Positions 49,022 to 58,099 of a DNA stretch of 64,000 nucleotides are shown here, one piece after another. Within the stretch, counting starts at the first letter, position 1, and every line of letters begins with the position of its first letter. Location of the stretch: positions 213,537-277,536 of the forward strand of contig JBGQAK010000002.1 of NCBI GenBank assembly GCA_041494245.1. The letters run 5' to 3'. A model generated the notes under the pieces. That model worked only from the letters and a program-made list of their open reading frames with translations, was not told the origin of the DNA and did not search any database. Source of the stretch: RBG-13-68-16 sp041494245. GTDB taxonomy: Bacteria > Acidobacteriota > Thermoanaerobaculia > Thermoanaerobaculales > Thermoanaerobaculaceae. Both the position numbers and the translations under genes were made by a program.

Positions 49022-49714
49022 ATGACCAAGCGCAATGCGGACAAGGGAAAGGGCGCGGCCGCCGGGTCGAAGGGCAGCCCCCTCGGCAAGGTGTTCATCG
49101 GCATCGCCGGCATCATCGGCGCCGGCAAGACCACGCTGGCCACGGCGCTGGGCCAGCACCTGGGCCTCGACGTGCACTACGAGCCCGTCATCGACAACGA
49201 GTACCTCGCGGATTTCTACCGCGACACCAGGCGGTACAGCTTCGCGATGCAGATCTACCTTCTGAACCGGCGGTTCCAACAGCACCAGGAGATCATCTGG
49301 CGGGGCCGGGGCGGGGTGCAGGACCGGACGATCTACGAGGACGCCATCTTCGCCAAGACGCTGCGCGACATGGACCTGATGGACAACCGCGACTACGAGA
49401 CCTACGTCAACCTGTTCCGCAACCTGTCGAACTTCATGTGCCGGCCGAACGTGATCATCTACCTGGACGTGACGCCGGAGAAGTCCATGGAGCGCATCCG
49501 GAACAGGGACCGCGGGGTTGAGTCCGGCATCACGGTCGAGTACCTCGCGCGCCTGTACGACAACTACGAGGAGTTCCTCCACGAGATCAGCCGCCTCATC
49601 CCCGTGCTGCGGGTCCGCTGGGACGAGTTCTGGGAGGTCGAGCGCCTGGCCGAGGCGATTACGCGCGAGTACCACCGCGGGAACTTCCTCCGCGAGGTGG
49701 CGCAGCTCGCATGA
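49022..49714 (+). CDS. Deoxynucleoside kinase
   Basis: The 230-residue enzyme phosphorylates deoxyadenosine or deoxyguanosine in nucleotide salvage. After a basic N-terminal extension of about 22 residues it shows the P-loop GIAGIIGAGKTTLA, a substrate Glu in HYEPVIDNEY, the ERS-like motif QDRTIYEDA and an Arg-rich lid RIRNRDRGVE. These match the dGK/dAK/dCK family. TAGACT at 49005-49010 and GGGGAGG directly before ATG 49022 give it its own start. Its stop overlaps lnt by 4 nt, so it leads the lnt-prfB run. Confidence 0.9.
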   Translation: MTKRNADKGKGAAAGSKGSPLGKVFIGIAGIIGAGKTTLATALGQHLGLDVHYEPVIDNEYLADFYRDTRRYSFAMQIYLLNRRFQQHQEIIWRGRGGVQDRTIYEDAIFAKTLRDMDLMDNRDYETYVNLFRNLSNFMCRPNVIIYLDVTPEKSMERIRNRDRGVESGITVEYLARLYDNYEEFLHEISRLIPVLRVRWDEFWEVERLAEAITREYHRGNFLREVAQLA

Positions 49715-51231
49715 CCCCCGGCGCCCAGCGGACGGGTCGGGGTTCCTGGATGCCGAGGCTGCTCGCGGCGGGGGCGGGCGTGGCGCTGGCGCTCGCGCTT
49801 CCCGGCCCGGGGCTCGTGCCGCTGGTGCTGGTGGTCCCCGGGCTGCTGCGGCGGGCGCTTTCCGGAGCGTCGGGGTGGCGGGCGTTCCGGCTCGGGTGGC
49901 TGGCGGGGTTTGTTCAGTGGGTGATCGCGGCGGCGTGGGTGTACATCGTGCTGCACCGCTACGGCCACCTCCACGCCGTGCTCGCCGTCCTGGCAGTGAT
50001 CCTCGTGGCGGCGATCCTGGGCCTGACGTGGGCCGTCGCCGGCTGGGCGGTGGGGCGGGTCCCGGAGAGCTGGCGCATCGTGGCGCTGCCGCTGGCGGTC
50101 GCCTCCTTCGAGGAGCTGCAGCGCTTTCCGCCCTGGATCTTCCCGTGGAACCCGGTGGCGGCCGCCCTGACTCCGGTGCCGGCGCTGCTGGCGCCGCTCC
50201 CGGTGACCGGGGCGATCGGGCTCTCGCTGCTGGCGCTGCTGCTCGGCAGCTCGCTCGACGCGCTCCTGACCCCCCCGCTCCGCCGCACCGGCGCGCTCTG
50301 GCTCGCGTGCGCCGCCGTCGTGTGGACGGGAGCCGCGCTGCTCGCTCCGGGTTTCCGGCCGGACGGCGACCCCGTGAAGGTGGCGGCGCTCCAGCCCAAC
50401 GTGCCGCTGGAGACCCGGTGGGACCCTGCCAACGAGGCGGCGATCGAAAGCCGGGTCTGGCGCCTCACCCGGGAGGCCGCCGACGCCGGGGCGACGTGGA
50501 TCGTGTGGCCCGAGAGCGCGCTGCCGCGCAACCTGGAACGCGACGGCAGCTACCGGTCCGAGGTCGAGGCGTTCGCCCGGCAGCGGGGCGTGTGGATGCT
50601 CATCTCCTCGATCGGGTTCGGCCCCGGCGAGCGTGAGTACTTCAACTCCGTGAACGTGGTCTCACCGGCGGGGCTGCTGCCCTGGCGCTACGACAAGGTC
50701 CACCTCGTGCCGTTCGGCGAGTACGTTCCCCTGGCGGGGAGGATCGCCGCGCTGCGCGCCCTGGTCCGCGAGGTTGGGTCGTTCACCCCGGGCACGAGCC
50801 TGCTCCCCCTGCCCGGTCCCGCGGGATCAACCGGCGTCGCGGTCTGCTACGAGGTCACCTACCCCTCGTTGTACGCCGGTGAGATCGCGCGCGGCGCGCA
50901 GGTCCTGGCCACCGTCACCAACGACGGGTGGTACGGCGACTCGGCAGCTCCCCGGCAGCACCTGGCGCTCGCGGTCCTGCGCGCGGCGGAGACGCGGCGC
51001 TACCTCGTGCGCGCCGCCAACACCGGGATCTCCGCGGTCATCGACCCCTACGGGCGGGTGGTGACGCACCTGGGCGTGAACCGCGAGGGGTTCATCACAG
51101 CGTCGGTGCGTCCGTCGAACGGCGTCACCCCGGCTGTGAGATTCGGCGCCGCGATCCGCACCGGCGTGCTGCTCCTGGCAGCCGGTGCTATCATCCTCGG
51201 GGCGCGGCGCCGCACCCCGCCGCACCGATAG
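49711..51231 (+). CDS. lnt: Apolipoprotein N-acyltransferase
   Basis: The 506-residue protein transfers an acyl chain to the N-terminal Cys of lipoproteins, the last step of their maturation. It has six or seven N-terminal membrane helices (residues about 15-215), a periplasmic nitrilase domain and a final helix (IRTGVLLLAAGAIILGA). The triad is intact: E268 in IVWPESALP, K329 in YDKVHLVPFGEYVP and C379 in GVAVCYEVTYPSL. The conserved loop VTNDGWYGDSAAPRQH is present. Several lipoproteins in the window would be its substrates. It overlaps the kinase gene by 4 nt and lies 35 nt before prfB. Confidence 0.95.
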   Translation: MTPGAQRTGRGSWMPRLLAAGAGVALALALPGPGLVPLVLVVPGLLRRALSGASGWRAFRLGWLAGFVQWVIAAAWVYIVLHRYGHLHAVLAVLAVILVAAILGLTWAVAGWAVGRVPESWRIVALPLAVASFEELQRFPPWIFPWNPVAAALTPVPALLAPLPVTGAIGLSLLALLLGSSLDALLTPPLRRTGALWLACAAVVWTGAALLAPGFRPDGDPVKVAALQPNVPLETRWDPANEAAIESRVWRLTREAADAGATWIVWPESALPRNLERDGSYRSEVEAFARQRGVWMLISSIGFGPGEREYFNSVNVVSPAGLLPWRYDKVHLVPFGEYVPLAGRIAALRALVREVGSFTPGTSLLPLPGPAGSTGVAVCYEVTYPSLYAGEIARGAQVLATVTNDGWYGDSAAPRQHLALAVLRAAETRRYLVRAANTGISAVIDPYGRVVTHLGVNREGFITASVRPSNGVTPAVRFGAAIRTGVLLLAAGAIILGARRRTPPHR

Positions 51232-51266
51232 GCGCCCGCAAGGGCCTGCCCACGAAGGAGATCTTG

Positions 51267-52374
51267 ATGCTGGAAGAAGTGATGAGCCGGGCGCAGCAGG
51301 TCCACGACACGCTGGTCAGCGTGCGGGGGTACCTTTGACGCGAACCGCCTGCAGAGCGAGCTGACGAAGCTCGCCGAGGAATCCCAGCGCAACGACCTCT
51401 GGAACAACCAGGAGCACGCCCGCGAGGTCATGCGCCGGCAGGGTGCCCTGGAGGCGAAGCTGGCCAACGACCGTTTCCTGGCCGAGGCCGCCGAGGAGAT
51501 CGAGGTCCTTCTGGAGCTCACGCGCGAGGATCCCGAGGGCGAGAAGGAGCTCACCTCCTTGCTCGCGCGCGTCGAGCCCAAGCTCGAGCGCATCGAGCTC
51601 GAGACCAAGATGACTGGCGAGTACGACCCAAACAACGCCTACCTCGAGGTTCACCCGGGCGCCGGGGGCACCGAGTCGGCGGACTGGGCGGCGATGCTGT
51701 TGCGCATGTACCTGAGGTGGTGCGAGCGGCGGGGCCTCAAGGCCGAGGTGCTGGACACCCAGGACGCCGAGGAGGCGGGCATCAAGTCCGCGACGCTGTT
51801 GGTCAAGGGCGAGTACGCCTATGGCTACCTCAAGAGCGAGAGCGGGATCCACAGGCTCGTGCGGATCTCGCCGTTCGACGCCCAGGGGCGCCGGCACACC
51901 TCCTTCGCGTCGGTCCACATCTACCCCGAGGTGGACGAGGCGGTCGAGGTGGAGATCGACGACAAGGACGTGCGCATCGACCGCTTCTGCTCCTCCGGGC
52001 CGGGCGGGCAGGGCGTCAACACCACCTACTCCGCGGTGCGGCTCACCCACCTGCCGACGGGCATCGTGGTGACGTGCCAAAACGAGCGCTCGCAGATCAA
52101 GAACCTGGCCACCGCGATGAAGGTCCTCAAGGCGCGCCTTTTCGAGTTCGAGCAACGCAAGAAGGAAGAGGAGCTCGCAAAGATCAAGGGCCCCAAGAAG
52201 GACATCTCCTGGGGGAACCAGATCCGCTCCTACGTCCTCCAGCCGTACCGGATGGTCAAGGACCTCCGCACCGGCCACGAGGTGGGAGATGCCGACCGCG
52301 TGCTGGACGGGGACCTCGATCCCTTCATCGAGGCGTTCCTGAAGCAGCAGGCACAGGCGGCGATGGAAGGGTGA
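51267..52374 (+). CDS. prfB: Peptide chain release factor 2, with programmed +1 frameshift
   Basis: RF2 recognises UGA and UAA stops and releases the peptide. The gene is read in two frames: 51267-51335, then a shift past base 51336 and on from 51337 to 52374, giving 368 residues. The first 23 codons end CTT-TGA; reading CTTT-GAC joins them to DANRLQSELTKL. The recognition tripeptide SPF (201-203) and the catalytic GGQ (246-248, SSGPGGQGVNTTY) are intact, and their positions fit E. coli RF2. GAAGGAG lies 6 nt before ATG 51267. Without the frameshift the protein would be a 23-residue peptide. Confidence 0.95.
51324..51339 (+). promoter_or_regulatory. prfB: prfB autoregulatory frameshift site
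   Basis: CGGGGGTACCTTTGAC contains the Shine-Dalgarno-like GGGGG, the slippery CTT and the in-frame TGA followed by C, the classical RF2 arrangement. Low RF2 favours the shift. Confidence 0.93.
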
Positions 52375-53564
52375 GCGCCACGAAGATCCTCTGGGGCTCC
52401 CCGCTGCCTCCGACCCGCTCGGGGATCGCCGACTACGCGGCCGAGATTCTGCCCCACGTGGCGCGCGCGGCGGAGGTGGCGGTCCTCGAGCCCCCTGGGT
52501 GGGAACCCCCCGCGGGTGCCCGCTGGATCGATGGCCTCCGGCGTCTCCCGCCTGACGCCCCCGCCCCGCCGGGGTCCGCGACGCTCCTCCACATCGGCAA
52601 CAACCCCTACCACCTCTGGGTCGCCCGCAGGCTGCGGCGCTTCGGGGGGATCGCAGTGCTGCACGACAGCGTTCTTCACCACCTGCTGGTGGAGGAGGCC
52701 GCAGACGATGGCGACTGGCAGCGCTTCTCGGACGAGCTGGCCGAGGCGCACGGGGCGGCGGGGCGCGCCCTCGCGACCGCGAGGCAGCTCGGGTACACGG
52801 GCACCCTGGACCCGTTCCTGTTCCCGGCCCGGCAGGTCTACCTGCGGCACGCGTCGGCGGCGATCGTCCACACCGTCCGTGCCGAGCGCGACGTGGCGGC
52901 ATCGTGCCCCGGCCTACCGGTGCGCCGGGTGCCGCTGGCAGTCGCGGAGCCGGCGGTAGGGGACCGACCCGGCTGGCGGGAGCGCCTGCGGGTGCGCCCC
53001 GGCGAGCTGCTGCTCGTCCACCTGGGTTTCCTCACGCCGGCCAAGGGCCTGGACGTCGTGCTCCGCGGGCTCGCTGCGCTGGACGAGTTGGGCGTGCCGG
53101 TGCGGCTGGCGGTAGTCGGCGAGGGGAGCGAGGCCGCCGCATTCGAAGCAGCGGTGGGGGCCGCCGGCCTGAGGGACCGCGTCGTGGTGTGGGGCTTCGC
53201 GAGCGCGGAGGATCTTGGGGGCATTCTCGCGGCCGCCGACCTCGGACTCGTGCCGCGCTACCCGACCGCGGGCGAGACATCGGCGGCAGCGCTGCGTTTT
53301 CTGGCCGCGGGCACGCCGGTCGCGATCGCCGGGTACCGCCAGTTCCTCGAGCTTCCACCGGACGCGGCGTTCCGAATCGCGCCGGGCCGGGCCGGTGTGG
53401 CCGACCTGGTGCGCGTCGCGGGACGGCTCCTCGCGGACGAGAGCGCGCGCAGGAAGGCCAGGTCCGACGCCAGGAGGGCCTGGGAGGATGGCGGGCACGC
53501 TCCGAGGAACGCCGCCCGTGCGCTCCTCGATGCGGTTGGGAGTCTCTCCAGCGATGTGGCTTGA
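52371..53564 (+). CDS. GT4-like glycosyltransferase
   Basis: The 397-residue protein is a group 1 glycosyltransferase with two Rossmann-like domains. The N-terminal half contains ILWGSPLPPTRSGIADYAAEIL and LHDSVLHHLLVEEA, seen in GT4 enzymes that act on surface glycans; the C-terminal half has LLLVHLGFLTPAKGLDVVLRGLA, VRLAVVGEGSE, GFASAEDLGGILAAADLGLVPRYPTAGETSAAALRFLAAG with the nucleotide-sugar-binding Glu. Donor and acceptor are not determinable. GTG 52371 overlaps the prfB stop by 4 nt, so it is coupled to it; the stop overlaps the Nudix gene. Confidence 0.85.
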   Translation: MSATKILWGSPLPPTRSGIADYAAEILPHVARAAEVAVLEPPGWEPPAGARWIDGLRRLPPDAPAPPGSATLLHIGNNPYHLWVARRLRRFGGIAVLHDSVLHHLLVEEAADDGDWQRFSDELAEAHGAAGRALATARQLGYTGTLDPFLFPARQVYLRHASAAIVHTVRAERDVAASCPGLPVRRVPLAVAEPAVGDRPGWRERLRVRPGELLLVHLGFLTPAKGLDVVLRGLAALDELGVPVRLAVVGEGSEAAAFEAAVGAAGLRDRVVVWGFASAEDLGGILAAADLGLVPRYPTAGETSAAALRFLAAGTPVAIAGYRQFLELPPDAAFRIAPGRAGVADLVRVAGRLLADESARRKARSDARRAWEDGGHAPRNAARALLDAVGSLSSDVA

Positions 53565-54135
53565 GGAGGCGGCCAGGCTGCTGGCGGCGACGCCGGTGGA
53601 GCAGCGGGAGCCGTCCCAAGGCCAGGTGCCGGAGGCGGTGCTCGTTCCCCTCTACGTCGCCGCCGGCGGGCTGTGGGTGCTGCTTATGCGCCGCTCCGAC
53701 GCCCTGCCCCACCACGCAGGTCAGTACGCGTTCCCGGGCGGGGTGCGGGAGGACGGCGACGCGGACGAGGTCGCGACCGCGCTCCGCGAGGCGCACGAGG
53801 AGCTCGGTATCGACCCCGCGGTCGCTGTGGTGCTGGGCCGGCTCAACGACGTCTGGACGCCGAGCGGGTTCCTGATCTCACCGATCGTGGCGGCGCTCCC
53901 ATACCCGCTGAGCTTCCGTCCGCACGACAAGGAGGTGGAGGCGGTCGTGCCGGTGCCCTTCACCTGCCTCGCTAACCCGGAGGCGGTCGAGGAGCAGGAG
54001 ATCGTCGTCGGCGGTGTGAAGGTGCTCTCGCCGGTCTACGACTACCGCAGCCACCGCATCTGGGGGGCGACGGCGCGCATCGTCGCCGACCTCGTTGGCC
54101 GCCTCACCGGCGGGGCGGCGGCGCTGGGGGCGTGA
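53554..54135 (+). CDS. Nudix hydrolase, NudL-like (probable CoA pyrophosphatase)
   Basis: The 193-residue protein carries a Nudix box, FPGGVREDGDADEVATAL followed by REAHEELGI, whose spacing (one residue longer than the standard box) and the preceding LMRRSDALPHHAGQYAFPGG match the NudL/NUDT7 CoA-pyrophosphatase branch. It would split CoA or another nucleoside diphosphate compound into two monophosphates. ATG 53554 lies inside the end of the glycosyltransferase gene. The last 32 nt overlap the end of the converging TPR gene, so both C-termini are encoded by the same DNA. Confidence 0.87.
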   Translation: MWLEEAARLLAATPVEQREPSQGQVPEAVLVPLYVAAGGLWVLLMRRSDALPHHAGQYAFPGGVREDGDADEVATALREAHEELGIDPAVAVVLGRLNDVWTPSGFLISPIVAALPYPLSFRPHDKEVEAVVPVPFTCLANPEAVEEQEIVVGGVKVLSPVYDYRSHRIWGATARIVADLVGRLTGGAAALGA

Positions 54136-55741
54136 GGGAGGCGTCGAGGAGTTCCTGGGCGCGTGCGGCGGCGTCGGCGAACTGCACCGCCTGCTTCGCC
54201 ATCGGCGGCGGGTTGGGGAGCCGCGCGGCCATCGTCAGCTCCTTGCCGGCCTCGTCCCACTTGCGCTGGGCGTGCAGGGCGACCCCGAGCAGGTAGTGGG
54301 CGTCGGCGTTCTCGGGGAAGAGCTGGATCAGGCCCGCAAGCACCCCCTGCGCCTCGGCGGGCCGCCCGGCGTCCAGGAAGCAGCGGGCGCGCAGCAGGCT
54401 GGTCCTTGGCTCGTCGGGCTTGGCGGCGGCCACGGTCGAGAGGGCCTCCTCAACCTTGCCGAGGCGGCGGAGCGCCTCCGCCAGCGCCAGGGTGAACTGG
54501 CCCTGATCCGCCTTGACCGCGGTCTGCAGCTTCTCCGCCGCCGGGGCGTTGGTGCCGGCGACAAGGTAGGTCGCCCCGAGCCACCCGGTGGCCCAGGGGT
54601 CGTCGGGCTTGACCTGGAACGCCCGCTGCAGGTGCTGGAGCGCCACCGCGGTCTGGCCGTCGGCGAGCGCGATCTGCGCCCGGACGACCCTCGCCTCGAA
54701 GAGCGTGCCGTTGGCCGCCAGTGCCTTGTCGAGGTCCTCGCGGGCCGAGGCGAGATCGCCCATGCGGGCGGCGAGCAGGCCGAGCGCGGTCCAGGCGCGG
54801 TCGTTGCCGGGGTCCGATTCGACCACGCGCCGGAAGGCATCCCTCGCCCCGGGCAGGCGCCCGCGGCGTAGCTCCACCTCGCCGAGCGACAGCAGGAGGT
54901 CGGGCTTCACGTTGCCGAGCAGTGCCGTGCGCAGCGCGTTGTACGCCTCATCGAGCTTGCCGGCCTCCAGGTACGCCTCGGCCAGCACCTCGAACGCGGG
55001 GACGCACGACGGTTGCGCCTCCAGCACGCCGCGGAGAAGCGCGATGGCGTCCTGGGGGCGGCCGGCGGCGAGCAGGCGGCGCGCCTCGAGCAGCGCCTCC
55101 AGGGGGACCGGCGAGGTCCCGGGTGAGGCCTGGGTGGCGGCCCGCATCGCCGCCACGCGGCCCCGCAGCGCGAGCGCGTCGCCCGTGCGCCCCAGACGGC
55201 CGAACGCCTCCGCCTTCACGTCCAGCACGTCGGGAAGGGTGTTCGCAGGCGCGGAGATCTCGAGCGCCTCGATGCTCGGCAGGAGCGCCTCGACGGCGGC
55301 GTTGTCCGGCGCCTGCGCCAGCCTCTGCTTCATCTGAGCGAGCGAGCCAGCCCCGGCGGCGGCCTTGGCAAGCGCCGGTGCGGGTGTCGGAGTCGGCGCG
55401 GCGGCCAAGCGCGCCTTCACGCGGGAGAACACCTTAAGGAAGGCCGGGTCGTAGAAGTCGGGGATCAGCTCCAGGGCGGGTGCGTCCGTGAGCGCTTCGG
55501 TTAGCGCCTCCTCGGCCTTGGTCCGCCTGTTGAGGTTGAAATACGCGACCGCCAGCTTCACCCGGATGTCTCCGCGCTTGGCGGGGTTGGTCTCGGCGTC
55601 CGCAGCGGCGGCGTAGAAGCGGGCCGCGGTCGTGAAGTCGGCGTTGCGGAACGCCTTGTCACCGTCGGCGAGCGGGTCCTGGGCCCAGGCGGCCCCGGCC
55701 GCCAGCAGCAGGAGCGCGGCGGGCACTTTGGGGAGGCGCAT
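54104..55741 (-). CDS. Exported TPR-repeat protein
   Basis: The 545-residue protein has a signal peptide (VPAALLLLAAGAAWAQ), a first TPR-like pair (residues about 22-85, FRNADFTTAARFYAAAADAE), a Pro/Ala linker at about 112-130, and at least eight TPR units from about 205 to 530 (LLAAGRPQDAIALLRGVLEAQPSC, AYLEAGKLDEAYNALRTALLG, and others). Periplasmic TPR proteins act as scaffolds for envelope complexes. On the minus strand TAGACT (55753-55748) lies 6 nt before ATG 55741, a leaderless layout. The kinase gene ends 31 nt upstream, so the two could also be co-transcribed. Confidence 0.82.
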   Translation of the reverse strand: MRLPKVPAALLLLAAGAAWAQDPLADGDKAFRNADFTTAARFYAAAADAETNPAKRGDIRVKLAVAYFNLNRRTKAEEALTEALTDAPALELIPDFYDPAFLKVFSRVKARLAAAPTPTPAPALAKAAAGAGSLAQMKQRLAQAPDNAAVEALLPSIEALEISAPANTLPDVLDVKAEAFGRLGRTGDALALRGRVAAMRAATQASPGTSPVPLEALLEARRLLAAGRPQDAIALLRGVLEAQPSCVPAFEVLAEAYLEAGKLDEAYNALRTALLGNVKPDLLLSLGEVELRRGRLPGARDAFRRVVESDPGNDRAWTALGLLAARMGDLASAREDLDKALAANGTLFEARVVRAQIALADGQTAVALQHLQRAFQVKPDDPWATGWLGATYLVAGTNAPAAEKLQTAVKADQGQFTLALAEALRRLGKVEEALSTVAAAKPDEPRTSLLRARCFLDAGRPAEAQGVLAGLIQLFPENADAHYLLGVALHAQRKWDEAGKELTMAARLPNPPPMAKQAVQFADAAARAQELLDASLTPPAPPPRR

Positions 55742-55772
55742 GCCGGAAGTCTAACAAATCCCTCGAGGCGGC

Positions 55773-57350
55773 CTATTTGGGCCCGACGACCCTGCTTACG
55801 GGCCGGCTGGCTTCGACGGCCGTCTCCTCGCTGAACTCCGAACCGTCCGGCCACACGACCCGGAGTCGGTGGGTGCCGGCCTCCACCTTGCGGTCGCGCA
55901 CCGGCAGCGGGCCGAGCAGCTTGCCGTCGAGGAAGACCTGGGTGCCCTGCAGCGGGACGCCCATGTCGTTGACCACGGTCAGCAGCCCGAACGGGGGCAG
56001 GCTGAGCTTGATCGTCTGGCCCGCCGCGGTCACCTCGACCTCGCTGGTGCCCTCGCGGTACCCGGGTATGCGCTGCACGATCGTGTGTCTCCCGAGCGCA
56101 AGCTGGACGTTGGTAACCTGCACCCTGCCGAGCGACTGGCCGTCCACCTCGACCTCCGCCGGCGGGTCGACAAAGAGCCTCACCTCAACCGGCACCGGCG
56201 TGGGCACAGGGGTCGGGGCCGGGGTCGCGGTCGGGGCCGCCGGAACCGGAGTGGCGGCTAGCGCTCCGCGGGCCGGCGCCGCGCCCCGGTCGCCCGAGAA
56301 GTACCAGAGGGCGCTTGCCGCAATCCCCACGGCAACGATGGCGGCCGCGGCCAGCAGGAGCCTCCGGGAGCGCGGCTTCTCCTTGGGGTGCATCGCGCTG
56401 GTCTCCACCAGATCGAGGGGTCGCGCTGCCAGCTCGGCGGTCGCGGTGCTCTGGTCGCTGCTGGGCGCACCCAGGCGCGCCAGCTCCTCGCGCACCGTGG
56501 CCGTCGTCGTCTCCGCGCGCCGTACTTGGCCGCGGATCTGCGCGGTGCTTAGGACCTCCTTGAGCTCGGCGGCGAAATCCCGGACGCTCGTGAAGCGCTG
56601 GGCCGGGTCCTTCGCGAGCGCCTTGAGGATCGCCTTCTCGAGGCGGTCAGGGCAGCCGGCGTTGCGTTGCCTGGGTGGGACAGGGTCCTGGTTGAGGATC
56701 TGGTAGATGACGTTGGAGAGGTTGGGACCGGTGAAAGGCCTCACGCCGGTGACCATCTCGTAGGCCATGACGCCCAGCGAGAAGAGGTCGGTGCGCAGAT
56801 CCAGCGGCTTGCCCGCAAGCTGCTCTGGCGCCAAGTAGCCCGCGGTTCCCAGCGCGACGCCGGTCTGGGTGAGACGCGACTCCGCCTGGAGCGACTTGGC
56901 GATCCCGAAGTCCATGACCTTGACGGTGCCGTCCTCGAGCACGCGCACGTTGGCGGGCTTGATGTCACGGTGGACGATCCCGCGGCTGTGGGCGTAGTCG
57001 AGCCCGGCGCACACCTGGAGCAGGATCGCCACGATCCCCTCGATCGTGAGCTTCATGCGCTCGAAGAGGTGGTCGAGGTCGGTTCCGGTGAGGAACTCCT
57101 GGACGAAGTACGGCGTGTTTCCATCAATTCCGAAGTCGTAGATCAGGGTGATGTTGGGGTGCTGGAGTGCACCGGCGAGCTGCGCCTCCCGGAAAAAGCG
57201 CTGCTTCATCTCGGCGTCCGTGGCGCTGCACGTCTTGAGTGCCACCCAACGCTGGATGAAGGGGTCCCAGGCCTTGTAGACCACGCCGAAACCGCCGGCG
57301 CCGATCTGCTCCGCGATTTCGTACTTGCCGATTCGCTGGACGGTCCTCAT
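55773..57350 (-). CDS. Transmembrane Ser/Thr protein kinase with PEGA repeats
   Basis: The 525-residue protein has an N-terminal kinase domain (residues about 9-275): GAGGFGVV glycine loop, VALK with K39, HRDIKPAN catalytic loop, DFGIAKS and the activation segment ending GTAGYLAPEQL. A cytoplasmic linker leads to one membrane helix (about 332-356), a Pro/Thr/Ala linker and two PEGA domains outside (VRLFVDPPAEVEVDGQSLG; GIPLQGT-like VPLQGTQVFLDGKLLGP). This is the usual Hanks-type receptor kinase of Acidobacteria and Myxobacteria. ATG 57350 follows TACACT (57368-57363) at 12 nt, without a good ribosome binding site. Confidence 0.92.
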   Translation of the reverse strand: MRTVQRIGKYEIAEQIGAGGFGVVYKAWDPFIQRWVALKTCSATDAEMKQRFFREAQLAGALQHPNITLIYDFGIDGNTPYFVQEFLTGTDLDHLFERMKLTIEGIVAILLQVCAGLDYAHSRGIVHRDIKPANVRVLEDGTVKVMDFGIAKSLQAESRLTQTGVALGTAGYLAPEQLAGKPLDLRTDLFSLGVMAYEMVTGVRPFTGPNLSNVIYQILNQDPVPPRQRNAGCPDRLEKAILKALAKDPAQRFTSVRDFAAELKEVLSTAQIRGQVRRAETTTATVREELARLGAPSSDQSTATAELAARPLDLVETSAMHPKEKPRSRRLLLAAAAIVAVGIAASALWYFSGDRGAAPARGALAATPVPAAPTATPAPTPVPTPVPVEVRLFVDPPAEVEVDGQSLGRVQVTNVQLALGRHTIVQRIPGYREGTSEVEVTAAGQTIKLSLPPFGLLTVVNDMGVPLQGTQVFLDGKLLGPLPVRDRKVEAGTHRLRVVWPDGSEFSEETAVEASRPVSRVVGPK

Positions 57351-57381
57351 CGATCGTACGCTAGTGTAGCGCCTCCCTTTT

Positions 57382-57409
57382 TTGAACCCGAATCCCGTAG
57401 TGCTACGCT
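57382..57409 (+). promoter_or_regulatory. Promoter of the coiled-coil lipoprotein gene
   Basis: TTGAAC at 57382-57387 and TACGCT at 57404-57409 are 16 nt apart; GTG 57416 follows after 6 nt. The -10 box of the divergent kinase gene lies only 14 nt away. Confidence 0.65.
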
Positions 57410-57415
57410 TCCACG

Positions 57416-58099
57416 GTGCGCCTCTGTCTGCTCCCCGCCGTCGCGTTTGCACTCGCCCTGGCCCTAATGGGTGCCTGCCGGGAGGAAGGGCCCCCGAGCG
57501 CCACGCGCCCCGCCTCGCCGACCGCCGCCCAGGGGGCCGAGCAGGCTCCGCTCAGCGCCGCCGATGTCCAGATGTTCCTTGCGGTGCGCGGCAAGGCCCT
57601 CCAGAAGCTCGAAGACGCCTTGTCCGGGGTGGAGCAAAGCGGGGGCGATGTGCTCGCGCACGTGCAGGAGGTGACGGTGGCGGAGCGCGAGGCGGCGCGC
57701 GCCCTGGGCGTGGAGTGGCGCCGCTTCACCTGGGTCCGCGACCAAATCGGCAGGCTCCTCACGGCCCAGCGCCAGCACGAGGACCAGCGGCTGCTCCTGG
57801 GTGAGCTGACCCGCGCCAAGCAGGACCTCGCCGAGCAGCTCGCGGCGGCGCGGGACCCCGCGAGCCGGCAGTTCCTCGAGGCCCAGCTGAAGGCCCTGAC
57901 CGCACAGCTCGAGAAGCTCGAGCGCGAGGAACGTGTTCCCGCACCCGAGGCCGGGGAGATGAAGCTGCTCGAGTCGGCCCGCGCGGAGGTCGCGACGCTT
58001 CAGGGGCGCCAGGACCGGGTTCAGCACCGGATCCAGGAACTCCTGCGGCGTGCCGCCGAGGCGCCCGCCTCGCCCCGTCCGACGGCCGGCGGGCGCTAG
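57416..58099 (+). CDS. Coiled-coil lipoprotein
   Basis: The 227-residue protein has a lipoprotein signal (PAVAFALALALMGAC, Cys about 21), a low-complexity Pro/Ala stretch and then a long helical coiled coil (residues about 45-205, with LRAQRQHEDQRLLLGELTRAKQDL-like Arg/Glu/Leu patterning). I know no family for it. It is divergent from the kinase gene with a shared 65-bp control region, so it may belong to the same signalling unit. Its stop codon TAG is formed with the first bases of the inverted-repeat element at 58098, so the original C-terminus could have been longer. Confidence 0.75.
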   Translation: MRLCLLPAVAFALALALMGACREEGPPSATRPASPTAAQGAEQAPLSAADVQMFLAVRGKALQKLEDALSGVEQSGGDVLAHVQEVTVAEREAARALGVEWRRFTWVRDQIGRLLTAQRQHEDQRLLLGELTRAKQDLAEQLAAARDPASRQFLEAQLKALTAQLEKLEREERVPAPEAGEMKLLESARAEVATLQGRQDRVQHRIQELLRRAAEAPASPRPTAGGR

